From Rhinopithecus roxellana (lineage: Eukaryota > Chordata > Mammalia > Primates > Cercopithecidae), in the NCBI RefSeq assembly GCF_007565055.1, contig NC_044553.1:103763858-103827857 (forward strand): 64,000 nt of DNA. Direction: 5' to 3'. Shown here piece by piece: positions 10,913 to 21,750 of this stretch. How positions within the stretch are numbered: position 1 is the stretch's first letter; each line of letters begins with the position of its first letter. The notes beneath the pieces were generated by a model that worked only from the letters and a program-made list of their open reading frames with translations, had not been told where the DNA came from and made no database searches. The translations under genes were made by a program, and so were the position numbers.

Positions 10913-12284
10913 TCAGCCCTTTGTTATATCAGGCTTTCAATACCAGGTCTTTCAGTTCCTAAGGACCAGATCCAGGTCCAGAACATAGGTCTTCTCACTG
11001 CACCATTTTGCAAACGAAAGCAAGAGTATTCCACTTTATACCTGTCATGTACATATGCTCCATCTCATTCTCATGCTTCATTGGATTGAACTATTCAAAC
11101 AGTAATGAGGATTGACACAACTTAAAGGAAAAGAGACTCATTTCAGTTCATCTCTCTTTATGTTCCCAACCTTCCTAGAACTTGTCTTTATTAAGTTTCC
11201 TTTATTCTGGTTTTGTTTCTGAGACCTTGTATGAAATGAAAACTAGTCCCACATTAAACCCTCAACTAGAGAGAGATTATCTTTAAAGCATTCATATAAA
11301 GAAAGGTAGCCAACATCATAATTGGAACTAGAGCAAATCACAGTAAAACAAAAATTATTATTGATTAGGTTTTATTCTTAACACCGGTTAAGTAACTATG
11401 TGCAAGTGTAAAACCTTCACTTGTTGATTTCTAAGATTAAAATCCATAAAACTATCCATAATCTATACCTCTCACATTTACCTCTCCATAGTAGATCAAA
11501 CAAGAGTAATTGGATTTCTGCCTGACTAGCAGGGGAGAAAAACTGTTTCATTTTGGATCAAAATCTTCCTAGTGGATTGAATCACATTGTTTTCCTTTAC
11601 TTATCAACACTTACCAATTGCTTCTGTGTTTTATTTGGTTCAAACTATCAAAATGTGATTCTATAATTTTCAGTAGAAAGAATGTCAGAGTTTACAATTT
11701 GATTCTAATTCTAGATTTAAAGATTATTCTTCCCATTTCACTTTCTCCAAAGTTCTAGGCTTGATATCATTTTTAAATGTGATAGTACCTATCTTCCTCC
11801 TCTCCACAAAAGAAAAATCAACTTGTAATCCGAAGACTTAGTTCACCGAAAGGCAAACTATAATTGTTTATTTAGAATATGATGTTTGTACCAGAAAAGC
11901 AATCATCTGACCTTACCTTATCCCTATGCTCTTGCCTTATCCCAATTCAAATGAGACTGACACTGTTGACTATCTAATAATAATGTCTAATAACAATAAT
12001 TTCACCAGATGCTATTTCTGAAACAAGATTACATTCTGCACAGCCTCACTGTTTCTTATGTAAAACTCAGAATCTTAAACCAGCTCCTATAAAGGCATTT
12101 AATGTTTATCCACATGGGCTAAACTATCGTCCATATCAGCCCTACCTCCTGGTTACTTCAGCAAAAGATATATAATAGGAAGGATAGCTATGGCCATAAT
12201 TACTTTAAAATCAGTTTGTTCACGTTTGGATCTATAGTCCTTACAAATGAAAATACAAAATTATAACATTAAAAAGCAAATCAT
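10913..12284. other. Non-repetitive, unassigned
   Basis: About 1.4 kb of Alu-free AT-rich DNA. I see no gene, splice-bounded exon or repeat I can name. Confidence 0.55.
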
Positions 12285-12583
12285 GGCTGGGTGCGGTGGC
12301 TCATGCCTGTAATCCCAGCACTTTGGGAGGCTGAGGTGGTAGATTACTTGAGGTCAGGAGTTCAAGACCAGCCTGGCCAACATGGTGAAACCTCATCTCT
12401 ACTAAAAATACAAAAATTAGCCAGGCATGGTGATGTATGCCTGTAATCCCAGCTACTCGGGAGGCTGAGGCAGGAGAATCACTTGAACCTGGGAAGTGGA
12501 GGTTGCAGTGAGCCGAGATCACACCACTGCACTCCAGCCTGGGTGACAGAGTAAGACTCTGTCTTAAAAAAAAAAAAAAAAAA
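12285..12583 (+). mobile_element. Alu, full length (AluS-like)
   Basis: Starts 'ggctgggtgcggtggctcat' and ends in 18 A. The flanking duplication is imperfect. Confidence 0.92.
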
Positions 12584-12689
12584 CTGCAACTCATGGTTCT
12601 GGTAATAACTTTACCAACTAGAGATAAGTCAACTGGGGTAAAAAGACAAAGGTTTCAGTTCTCATTCTGTCTTGAAAGTGACACTGGTA

Positions 12690-13074
12690 CAGTCATGCAT
12701 CACTTAACAACAGGGATACATTCTGAGAAATGTGTCCTTAGGTGATTTCGTCATTGTTCAAACATCATAGCGTGTACTTACACAAACTTACATGGTATAC
12801 ATAAACCAGTGACATAGTCATTTATTATCATTATCAGATATTATGTACTATACATAATTGTATGTGCTGTACTTTTATACTACTGGCAGTGCAGTAGGTT
12901 GGTTTACACCAGCATCACCACAAACACATGAGTAATACATTGTGCTAGACATTACAATAGTGATGCTGTCACAAGATAGGAATTTTTCAGCTCCATTATA
13001 ATCTTATGGGGCCACCATTGTATATGTGGCCCATTGTTAACTGAAACAGCATTATGCAGTGCATCACACGACTA
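12690..13074. mobile_element. Non-autonomous DNA transposon, pogo/Tigger-like
   Basis: A 385-bp element with related inverted ends ('cagtcatgcatcacttaac' at the left; the complement of 'gcatcacacgacta' at the right). It is flanked by TA dinucleotides (12688-12689, 13075-13076), as expected for Tc1/mariner-superfamily insertion. There is no transposase frame. I recognise the family as a common primate MER-type element but cannot name the subfamily with confidence. Confidence 0.75.
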
Positions 13075-13159
13075 TATATTGATATGCTGCACTTTGGACC
13101 TGAGCACTTGAGCAGTGGCAGAAATTGATAGAAAAAAGGAAAAGAGCTTATGGAATTTT

Positions 13160-13279
13160 TTGTTGTTGTTGTTTTTGTTTATTTTTGTAGAGACAGGGTC
13201 TCACTGTGTTGCCCAGGCTGGTCTCAAACTCCTGGGCTCAAAGTGCTGGGATTACAGAAATGAGCCACCATGCCCAGCC
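13160..13279 (-). mobile_element. Alu monomer fragment, minus strand
   Basis: One arm only, with an internal gap between 'cctgggctcaa' and 'agtgctgggattacag'. Old by divergence. Confidence 0.8.
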
Positions 13280-13609
13280 TGGAAGTTTCAGCAAGAGAAA
13301 AATCGGATGTTCCTGCAGAAAGGTAACACTGTTTTTTTAGAGGAGCTGCTGGTTTACTAGTCTATTAGTTAGTGGTTTCTTAAAAAAGAAACAAGAGCTG
13401 GCACTTTAGAACATTTCAGCCTGACATGCTGTATAAAGCTATTTGTTTAGTCATAGCAAAGGAAAGATGATCTCAGTCACATAGCTTATTTATATATGTT
13501 GGATCTATCTTACACCACATTTCATCCCCCTGTAGCGTTCATTGTTAATGGTAGTTTTACTTATTTTAATAAACATGATGTGAATAATAGAACTGCACCT
13601 GCATGTTAG
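13280..13609. other. Non-repetitive, unassigned
   Basis: AT-rich sequence with no recognisable feature. Confidence 0.5.
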
Positions 13610-13770
13610 AGTTTAGACAATGTTGTCACATACATCTCATTTGATCCTTACAACTCTGTGAAATGGGTAGTACAGATATTGTTTTTACAAATTTGGAAGC
13701 TGAGATTCAGAGAGGCCAAGTAACTTGCCTAAGATTTCCCAGCCAGAGAGACCTAGAACTGACTCTATTG
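13610..13770 (-). mobile_element. MIR relic, minus strand
   Basis: 'cacatacatctcatttgatc', 'gaagctgagattcagagagg' and 'aagtaacttgcctaag' read as reverse MIR. Confidence 0.8.
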
Positions 13771-13996
13771 TATGACATCATGTCATTTCATGGTAATAAA
13801 ACTCTGCAGTGGGGTACTGCAGAGTAAGACATTCTATATTATCTGGGCATGTAATTATAGTAACACAGGAAGAAATGTTCGAACATGTACAAAATTTGTT
13901 TAGGCACTATTTAGGTGACCAAAAGATGGCATTAATTGTTACCTTGCATCTGCATTGTATATTAAGGAGTATACTGTGAATAATCTTTGAGATTTT

Positions 13997-14293
13997 ATTT
14001 TTGTGTGTGAGAGACAGGCTCTCACTGTATTGCTCAATCTGGAGTGCAGTGGTGCACTCATGGCTCACTGTAGCACTGACCTCCCAGGCTCAAGTGATCC
14101 TCCCACCTCAGCCTCCTGAGTAGCTGGGATCACAGGCATATGCCACCATGCCAAGCTAATTTTTTTTTATTTTTGTAGAGGCAGAGTCTCACTATGTTGT
14201 CCAGGCTGGGCCTAAACTCCTGGGCTCAAGTAATCCACCTGCCTCAGCCTCCCAAAGTGCTGTGATTACAGGCATGAGTCATCACACCTAGCC
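13997..14293 (-). mobile_element. AluJ-like, minus strand
   Basis: Old copy with the J-type 'ctcactgtagcactgacctc' region. The duplication 'tgagatttt' occurs at 13988-13996 and 14294-14302. Confidence 0.9.
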
Positions 14294-14379
14294 TGAGATT
14301 TTCTTTAGTGATGGCTGCAATTAAATTTTTAGTGAAAACAGTTTTTTCTGATTCTAAGAATGATACATTCTGGTAGCAC

Positions 14380-14935
14380 AGAAAAATAGTGAATATAATA
14401 TATAAAACATAAAGAATGAAGTATAATATACTAGAACTCCCAGCACCTAGGGTAAACCACTGCTCCTTTTGGAATCTCTCAAAGCACATACACATGTACA
14501 CACATGCACACACATGCACACACACAAGGCTTTATCCTTTTTAAAATTATCTGTCATTTTTCATGAAACAACATTTTAAATACTTTCCCATATCAATAGA
14601 TGAAATCTACTTACCCATTTTTAATTGTTGATAGTATACAATGTATAGATGGACCTTTTTTTCCCCATCTAACCTTCTATTGGTGGACATTTGAGACATT
14701 TCCATTTTTATTTTGCTATTACAAATTAGTGGGAAAATTTAGGACACATTCCTGAAAGTACTACTGAATCAGAGATTACTCCAATTTAAGATTATGATAA
14801 ATATTGCCATACATCCCTCCAGAAATATTGTAATTTGTATTCATGTTGACAGTGACTGAGGACAAATTTTCTCACACTTTCAATGATATCAGGTTATGTC
14901 AAGTAATTTTCATCTTTTCCAAAATGAATAATTGA
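14380..14935 (-). mobile_element. Old L1 (L1ME-like) 3' region, minus strand
   Basis: Antisense of the L1 3' end: 'cttttctattggtggacatttg'-type and 'ttttgctattacaaattag' motifs, then 'ccatacatccctccagaaat'. It includes a CACATG-rich patch at 14486-14526. Confidence 0.75.
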
Positions 14936-14944
14936 AATGGGAAC

Positions 14945-15480
14945 ATGTGAGAAGACCCGGATGAAACTGGGAGCATTGAACCCCCGAATTCTGCTGAGTG
15001 TTCTTTGCAGTAGAAGACTCCTTCTCTACAGCCTTATGGAGAGTTCCTTACCGTTTACTGAAGAAGATAAAACTCAGGCCTGATTTATAGATGATCATGC
15101 CCAATACGCAATACAACCCACAAGTGGACAACTACACAACACAGTCCCTTCTGGGACAACTCTGAAGGACAGCAGTGAAGGTAAATCCTCCCAGAAGGTA
15201 CAACTTTGAGCAGTGTACCTAGTTATTCATTTTTCTTAGAAGGAGAAATGGTCAACAGTATGAGTCCATATGGATTTATGGGCTACAGCCAACAGTTGGC
15301 TGGATGATCAGTGATTTGGAAGGAACATGACTGGAAAAATTGGTGATAAGGAGGTCTGGAGAAGAGATATGTGGATAGATCTCTCTAAGTGGGCAAAGAA
15401 TGTTACATGTTTGTGTCCTATGTGAATGCTCATCAAAAGGTGACCTCACAGTTTGGTAAATAATTGAACATGGAAAGCTA
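14945..15480 (+). mobile_element. Endogenous retrovirus pol fragment (RNase H region), dead
   Basis: Conceptual translation in shifting frames resembles the RNase H end of an endogenous retroviral pol, most visibly at about 15330-15450 where several spaced Trp and Asp residues fall in the expected order. Multiple stops and at least one frameshift interrupt it. No LTRs, gag or env are recognised beside it. It is an isolated relic. Class (gamma- or ERVL-like) is not assigned. Confidence 0.55.
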
Positions 15481-15857
15481 AGGAAAAGGAAGAATGAAAA
15501 GAAATTACAAGACTATGATCATAGAAAACTAGGAGAATGGTGAGAGTAGGAAGGCTCTCAGGGTGGGGTACTGGCATAATATACAAGTAGACATACCATA
15601 TAGCTAGTTGTCTATAGATGTAGATCTATAAGGCACAAAAAATGGCATTTGAAGCTATGAGAGTACATAACCTTTCCTCAAAAGTAGCTTCCCTTTGAGG
15701 ACCAAGGTCTGAGCCTTGTAGAACCTCTGATGCAGGTCAGGTAGCATAAGAGGTAAAGAGAAACAATATTTGACAAACAATGAGGGTTTGGTTTTTTTTA
15801 TAAGAGCAGAATAGCAATAATGGGGAAAGCAGAGAGGAGTTCAAGATTTCAAAAATC
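15481..15857. other. Unassigned, between ERV and L1 relics
   Basis: No recognisable family. It may be further decayed retroviral sequence, but I see no motif to prove it. Confidence 0.4.
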
Positions 15858-16490
15858 TGTTCATCACACAAAAACCTGTACGTGAAAGTTCATAGTAGCT
15901 TTATTCATAATAGCCAAAAACTGGAAACAGCCCAATTGTTTTTCAAATGGTGGTCGGATAAACAAACTACAAAATACTAGTCAGCAATCAAAATGAATGA
16001 ACTAGTATTACATGCAAGAGTTTGGATGGCTCTCAAGAGAATTATGCTGAGAGACTAAAGCCAACCTCAAAAGGTTACATATTTATTTATTTGATTTATA
16101 CAGCACTCTCAAAATGATAAAATTATGGAGATAGAGAACATATTTGTGGTTTCCTGGGGTTGTAGAAAGGAAAGTGAGTGGGTATAACTGTAAAAAGGGG
16201 TAGCATAAGGGATCTTTGTGGCAATGGAACAGTTCTGTTTCTTGATTGTGGTAGTGTTAACACAAACCTACACATATTACACATATGATAAAATAGCATA
16301 GAACTACCACATACACTCACATGCACAAATGAATGCATGTAAAATATCAATTTCTTTATATAAGATGATATAAGATTTCATTATGTAAGATGTTACTATT
16401 GGGAGAAACTGGGGGAGGGGTGTACAGGATCTGTCTCTACTATTTTTCATGACTTCCTATGAATCTATAATTATTTCAAAATAAAAAGGA
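15858..16490 (+). mobile_element. Old L1 (L1MC/MD-like) 3' end
   Basis: Runs from the end of ORF2 ('gtagctttattcataatagc') through the 3' UTR to the characteristic 'ataattatttcaaaataaaa' terminus and an A-run. 5'-truncated. Confidence 0.85.
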
Positions 16491-17424
16491 AAAAAAACTG
16501 TGCCAAGGGGGAAAAAAGACTATTAGGTTTAGCCAGGAGCAGTTAATTTTAGAATATTTTCTGTAGAGTGGTGAGGATAAGAGCCAAAAAAACAAGAGAT
16601 TAAAGAAGGAAATAGATGGAAAATAGTCTCTTCTTCCAACTAAACCCAAATAATCCACAGTACTTTCTTAACATTATAATCCATACCAACCAAAATGGAA
16701 AAGGCTTCTGAAATTAAAAAAAAAAAAAGGAAGGATTCCTTTTTAGGCTGTAGCAAACAAAAACAAACACAGTTTGAGGAGATTTGGGAGGTGTTGTACC
16801 TAAATGTTTGAACCTGGCTGCAAAAGGAATAGAAATAGAAGACTGTCTATCTCATTATCCTCCAGGAGAATTAATTTTTCCAACCAGAAATCAACATCCT
16901 GAAGGGTCAGAATCAGAGGCCATCAAAGGTTTATGACCAGCCAGATTATTATCAAGGAGCGGAGACAATAATTATTATATTGTTGACAAACAGATACATT
17001 TTTGCTTTCTGGTCCCTTCATGTTGTACTCAGGATTAGAATTTTTAGGAAGATTAGAGAATACTTTGCAGAATACCTTAAGTGACAGAAAGTCACTAGGG
17101 AGTATATTTGCAGCTCAGCATGTGGGACCAAAGAAGTTCAGCTCATTGCCTGATCTAAAAATAATCATCCTTGATGTAGAATCCTGTTAGGTTCAGAAAT
17201 GTAATATATAAGATAAAATGTTTCTACCTATCTCAGAAGTCCCAGTTATACAAATTTATATCTGCAGATTTTATAGTCTAAAATCTGATGCATCTCTCTC
17301 CAGCTCTCTCCATGTACTCCTTGAATAAAGAACATATACATTCTCCAAATCTCTAGATCTCCTTCTCAAAATCTAATCACGACAAATTAGCTGTTTCTTT
17401 TAGCTTCCCATCAAGAATGACTTT
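16491..17424. other. Non-repetitive, unassigned
   Basis: About 0.9 kb with a 12-A run near 16717. No gene or named repeat recognised. Confidence 0.5.
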
Positions 17425-17689
17425 GCTGGGCACAGTGGCTCACGCCCATAAGCCCAGCACTTTGAGAGGCTGAGACAGGAGGATCAATTGAGGTCAGGAG
17501 TTCAAGACCAGCCTGGACAACAGAGCAAGACTCTATTGCTACAAATTTAAAAAAAAAAAATAGCCAGGAGTAATGATCCTACTTGGGAGGCTGAGGCAGC
17601 AGGATCACTTGGGCCTAGGAGTTCAAGGTTACAGTGAGCTATGATCTCCCCACTTTACTCCAGCCCAGGTGACAGGGTGAAACTCTGTC

Positions 17690-17734
<45 letters not shown>
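17425..17734 (+). mobile_element. AluJ-like with long A-tail
   Basis: Diverged dimer that ends in about 41 A. First of three consecutive head-to-tail Alus. Confidence 0.9.
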
Positions 17735-17735
<1 letters not shown>

Positions 17736-17746
17736 AAATAAAAAAT

Positions 17747-18045
17747 GCTGGGCACGGTGGCCACGCCTGTAATCCCAGCACTTTGGGAGGCCGAGGCGGG
17801 CGGATCACCTGAGGTCAGAAGTTCAAGACTAGCCTGGTCAACATGGTGAAACCCCATCTCTACTAAATATGCAAAAATTAGCGGGGCATGGTGGCAGGCA
17901 CCTGTAATCCCAGCTACTTGGAAGGCTGAGGCAGGAGAATCACTTGAACCCCAGAGGCAGAGGTTGCAGTGAGCCGAGATTGCACTATTGCGCTGCAGCC
18001 TGGGCAACAAGAGCAAAACTTCATCTCAAAAGAAAGAAAAAAAAA
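17747..18045 (+). mobile_element. Alu, second of three in tandem
   Basis: Starts 'tgctgggcacggtggccac' and the tail is A-rich with G interruptions. Only about 12 bp separate it from the first copy. Confidence 0.92.
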
Positions 18046-18047
18046 GA

Positions 18048-18345
18048 GTCCGGGTGCAGTGGCTCACATCTGTAATCCCAGCAATTTGGGAGGGTGAGGT
18101 TTGCGGATCACTTGAGGTCAGGAGTTTGAGACCAACCTGGCCAACATGGTGAAACCCTGTCTCTAGTAAAAATACAAAAATTAGTCAGGTATGGTGGTGC
18201 ACACCTGTAATCCCAGCTACTCAGGAGGCTGAGGCAGGAGAATTGCTTGAACCCGGGAGATGGAGGTTTCAGTGAGCCAAGATCTTGCCACTGCACTCCA
18301 GCCTGGGCAACAGAGCAAGACTCCATCTCAAAAAAGAAAAAAAAA
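18048..18345 (+). mobile_element. Alu, third of three in tandem
   Basis: Starts in the tail of the previous Alu ('gtccgggtgcagtggctcac'), which is typical of insertion into an A-tail. Confidence 0.92.
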
Positions 18346-18727
18346 GGAATGGTTTGCTTCTAATTTCATAAAAGTTTTTCTTTGCCTTTTGATAACAACT
18401 ATAATATTTCATGAATAAACGTATTTTGTTACTAACTTGGGGAAAATCTTGGAAAATCTTGTTCATATAAATTTGGGTTAACGTTTCATGAAAAAAAAAA
18501 TAGAATCTTAAATTTTTCAAACTGGAAAAGACCTTAAAAGATTCTCTATGAAAACCCCATTCTACCCCCGCCCCTCCAACAACTTTTTTTTTTTTTTCTC
18601 CACTATTTGAGGTCAGATAAATTAGCTTCTCAAGTTCATGAAAGCATAAAGTTAGAGGGACAAGAAATCTGTCTAATGATTTTAACGCTGTTCTTAGAAG
18701 TTAGAGCCTAATCTTTGCCCTTTTGCC
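18346..18727. other. Unassigned AT-rich DNA
   Basis: Contains a 12-bp direct repeat ('ggaaaatcttgg' region near 18440) and a T-run at 18583-18597. 'ggaaaagaccttaaaagatt' hints at an ancient repeat but is too short to name. Confidence 0.4.
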
Positions 18728-18863
18728 AAAAAAAGGAGGAGGAGAAGAAGAAGGAGGAGGAGGAGAAGAGGAGGAGAAGAGGAGGAGGAGGAAGAGGAGG
18801 AGGAGGGAGGAGGAGGATGATGGGAGGAAGGAAGAAGAAGGAAGAAGAAGAAAGAAGAAGAAA
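18728..18863. repeat. Purine-rich GGA/GAA triplet tract
   Basis: About 136 bp, nearly all purine on the plus strand (GGA, GAA, GAAGAA units with two T interruptions). Such tracts can form triplex DNA. Confidence 0.92.
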
Positions 18864-18899
18864 CTACTACACTACTGCTACTACTGCCACTACCACCAA
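18864..18899. repeat. (CTA)n-like triplet tract
   Basis: Imperfect ACT/CTA units directly after the purine tract, so the triplet phase changes composition at a sharp boundary. Confidence 0.85.
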
Positions 18900-19016
18900 C
18901 ACATTTTTCTGTCTAAATTTGAGGAGACATTTAAAAGTCAATTATATTTTTTTGGTTCAACTACTTGATACCAAAAGAATCTGGTCATATGTCTTAATAG
19001 CATATATATATCTTAA

Positions 19017-19019
<3 letters not shown>

Positions 19020-19049
<30 letters not shown>
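19020..19049. repeat. (GT)15 microsatellite
   Basis: Perfect run, likely polymorphic. Confidence 0.95.
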
Positions 19050-19050
<1 letters not shown>

Positions 19051-19189
19051 AATCTATATCTACATACAGCACTTTGTGGCCACATTGAAACACTTATCAA
19101 ACTACATTACAGCTATTTGTGAATTGTCTATTCACCTGACACAATAGTAGCACCTGGAAATTAGAAACCATGTGTTTTTTCCTTACCTT

Positions 19190-20185
19190 GTGCATTTTTC
19201 CACTTTTGAAACTGTGAACTATTTCAAAATATTCTCCAAAATGGAGAATAAAAAATAAAAACATAGAGAATAATATAACAAAGACTTATCATCCAGCATT
19301 ACCAAATCTTAACATTTTGTTATATTTATTGCATGTTTAAAAAATGAGACACTAGAAATACTGTTGAAACCTTCCAAATTCATTTTCTTCCTTCCCTTCT
19401 CAGAGATAATCACTACTATCCAGGATTTGGTGTTACGTCATTCCCATGCATCTTTTTACAGTCTTATCACATATGTATGTATCCATATATTTATATATAT
19501 GCATTTTATTGTTTTGCATTGCTTTAAAACTATTTTAGTAGTGGCATACCCTAAGTATTCTTAAATTTGCTAAATTTTCTTCACTTACTCTGAGTTTTAA
19601 GGCTTCTCCATGTTGATAATAATCATTTATGTATTCATTCAAACTGCTATATAGCATTCTATAGTATGAACACATCACTGGTGAATATGTAGGTAGTTTT
19701 CATTTTTCACTATTATAAACAATGCTGTAATGAATATTCTTCTAGATATCTCTGTGCACATGTGCAAGGGTTTCTTCGGGGTATTGTTCAAGAAGTAGAA
19801 TTGCTATACATATTGACAAATCGAAAATGAATTACCTGATATTGACAAATTGCATTCTAAAGTGGTTGTCTGATTTTTACTCCCACTCATATTTAAGTCC
19901 CCATGTGATCTAGTCTGTTTTTAAAATTTTGGCTAATCTGATGGGTGAGGATGGCATCTTATTCTTTTGACTTAAATTGTCCTGATTATTACTTATATTG
20001 AACATCTATGCATATGTTCATTGCTCCTATTGGATTTCCTCTTCTGTCAACTGCCTACTTTTATTCTTCACCAATTTCTCTTTAAGGTTGATCAGTAGTC
20101 TTTTTCTATATACTGTGCATATACTAATTATTTGTTGGTTGTATGCATTGCAAGTATCTTCTCCCAGTGAGACCTTGTCCTTTTC
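19190..20185 (-). mobile_element. Old L1 (L1M) 3' region, minus strand
   Basis: About 1 kb reads as antisense L1: 'gtgcacatgtgcaagggttt', 'aattgctatacat', 'aagtggttgtctgatttt', 'ctaatctgatgggtgagga', 'tgcattgcaagtatcttctc'. It covers the 3' part of ORF2 and part of the 3' UTR. Confidence 0.85.
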
Positions 20186-20247
20186 ATTTCCACCAACCAG
20201 TAAAGTACCTAGAACCTAAAATATAGAAAAGTATGCAGAAGAAAAAA

Positions 20248-20551
20248 CTTTTTTGAGACGGGTTTTTTTGGTTTGTTTGCTTTTTGTCACCCAGGCAGGA
20301 GCCCTGTGGCATGATCACAGCTCACTGCAGCCTCAATCCCCCAGGCTCAGGTGATCCTCCCACCTCAGCCTCTTGGGTAGCTGGGGCTACAGGTGCACAC
20401 CACAACACCTGGCTAATTTTTTTGTAATTTTTGTAGAGATGGGGTTTCACCATGTTGCCCAGACTGCTCTTGAATTCCTGAGCTCAAGCAGTCTACCCGC
20501 CTCGGCTTCCCAAAATGTTGGGATTGCAGGTGTGAGCCACCATGCACGGCC
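20248..20551 (-). mobile_element. AluJ-like, minus strand
   Basis: Old copy with a rearranged reversed tail ('gggtttttttggtttgtttg'). Confidence 0.9.
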
Positions 20552-20921
20552 AAAAATTGTTAAAGATACAAAGAGAGAGGGAGAAAAAGGGAAAGAGCAA
20601 TTTCACACATCATTCTCACCAAAGTATAGCCATTTAAAGAAGTTTTTACAGTAGAGTTGACAGGACTAATCATCAAATTATTTTCATTCAAAACATCTGT
20701 TTTGAATTTACTTATTGATTTACTGATGTATTAAATTTTTTACCATCATAACATCAGGGCATTCTGTATTGCTAGTGGTGGTACTGATGATGATGCTGGC
20801 TTTTTATTTTATACATTGTTATTTTGGTTCATCTGAGCAACTATTTTTTAACCAAAAAGTTATTTTTTTTCTTTTGCCCACTTTTTTTGGCAGGTCACTA
20901 TAATTGAAAAAGCCTCATATC

Positions 20922-20955
20922 TAAGTTAATAAATGTTATAAGTTAATAAATGTTA
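20922..20955. repeat. 17-bp perfect tandem duplication
   Basis: 'taagttaataaatgtta' occurs twice in a row. Confidence 0.9.
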
Positions 20956-21659
20956 CCTTATGATCTCTTAAGACTATTTTATTGCCGTTTTTTCTTTATC
21001 CCTATCGCCACCTTTTGTTCAATAGAAGGCACAACTAATTACATAAAAGATACATAGAGTCCGCATTTGCTTTCCTTAGGCATAGGAATTACACTGGCTA
21101 TTTCCATAGAGGCAGTATTCTCCTAGACCTTCTCTATAGATGCCAATTAGAAGATTAGCATCTTTTCTCTCTTCCTCTTTGCTATTAAATAGTCACACAA
21201 AAGCTGAGCTGACAAATTACTCCCTCCATGGTGCTCGACAAAGACAGACAATAGATCATCATCATTTACTATACTCGAATCCTATTAATCACAGATTAAT
21301 GAGAACATGTCTAGTGGGGAAGAAATTACCAGAATGTGGGCCTGTTGGCTTGTTACTCATGTAACATCTGCTCAGGCTTTACCTTTAGTGTCATGTCATC
21401 TTTTATCACATTGAAATAATGTTTGCTCCAGAAACATAATTAAGATAATGGAGCAAATTCAGAGCCCTTCCCTTAATAATTAAAGAACCAGGATTGTATT
21501 TCTTAGTTCAGTGGCTTTTAAAAAAACTAATTTCCCTCTGTTCTTGATTATTTCCTTTTTTCTTTTGCTCATAATGAACTATCAAATCTTGGAGCTTTTT
21601 TCTTTCTGTAAACTATGATTAATCCTTATACCCAAAACTAGGACAAAGTCAGAGTTTGA

Positions 21660-21750
21660 GTTCCTTTTTCTATTGAGATAAAATTCGTACGATATAAAAT
21701 TCACCATTGTAACCACATTAAAATGCACAATTAAGTGGGATTCCTTTTAC
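21660..21750 (-). mobile_element. Old L1M 3'-end relic, minus strand
   Basis: 'ctattgagataaaattcgta' then 'aaaattcaccattgtaacc' matches the antisense of the L1M 3' UTR. Confidence 0.65.

Noticed and set aside
18715..19122. 135-codon plus-strand frame rich in Glu, Lys and Arg
   Set aside because: Encoded by the GGA/GAA triplet tract and GT run; not a nucleolar-type protein.
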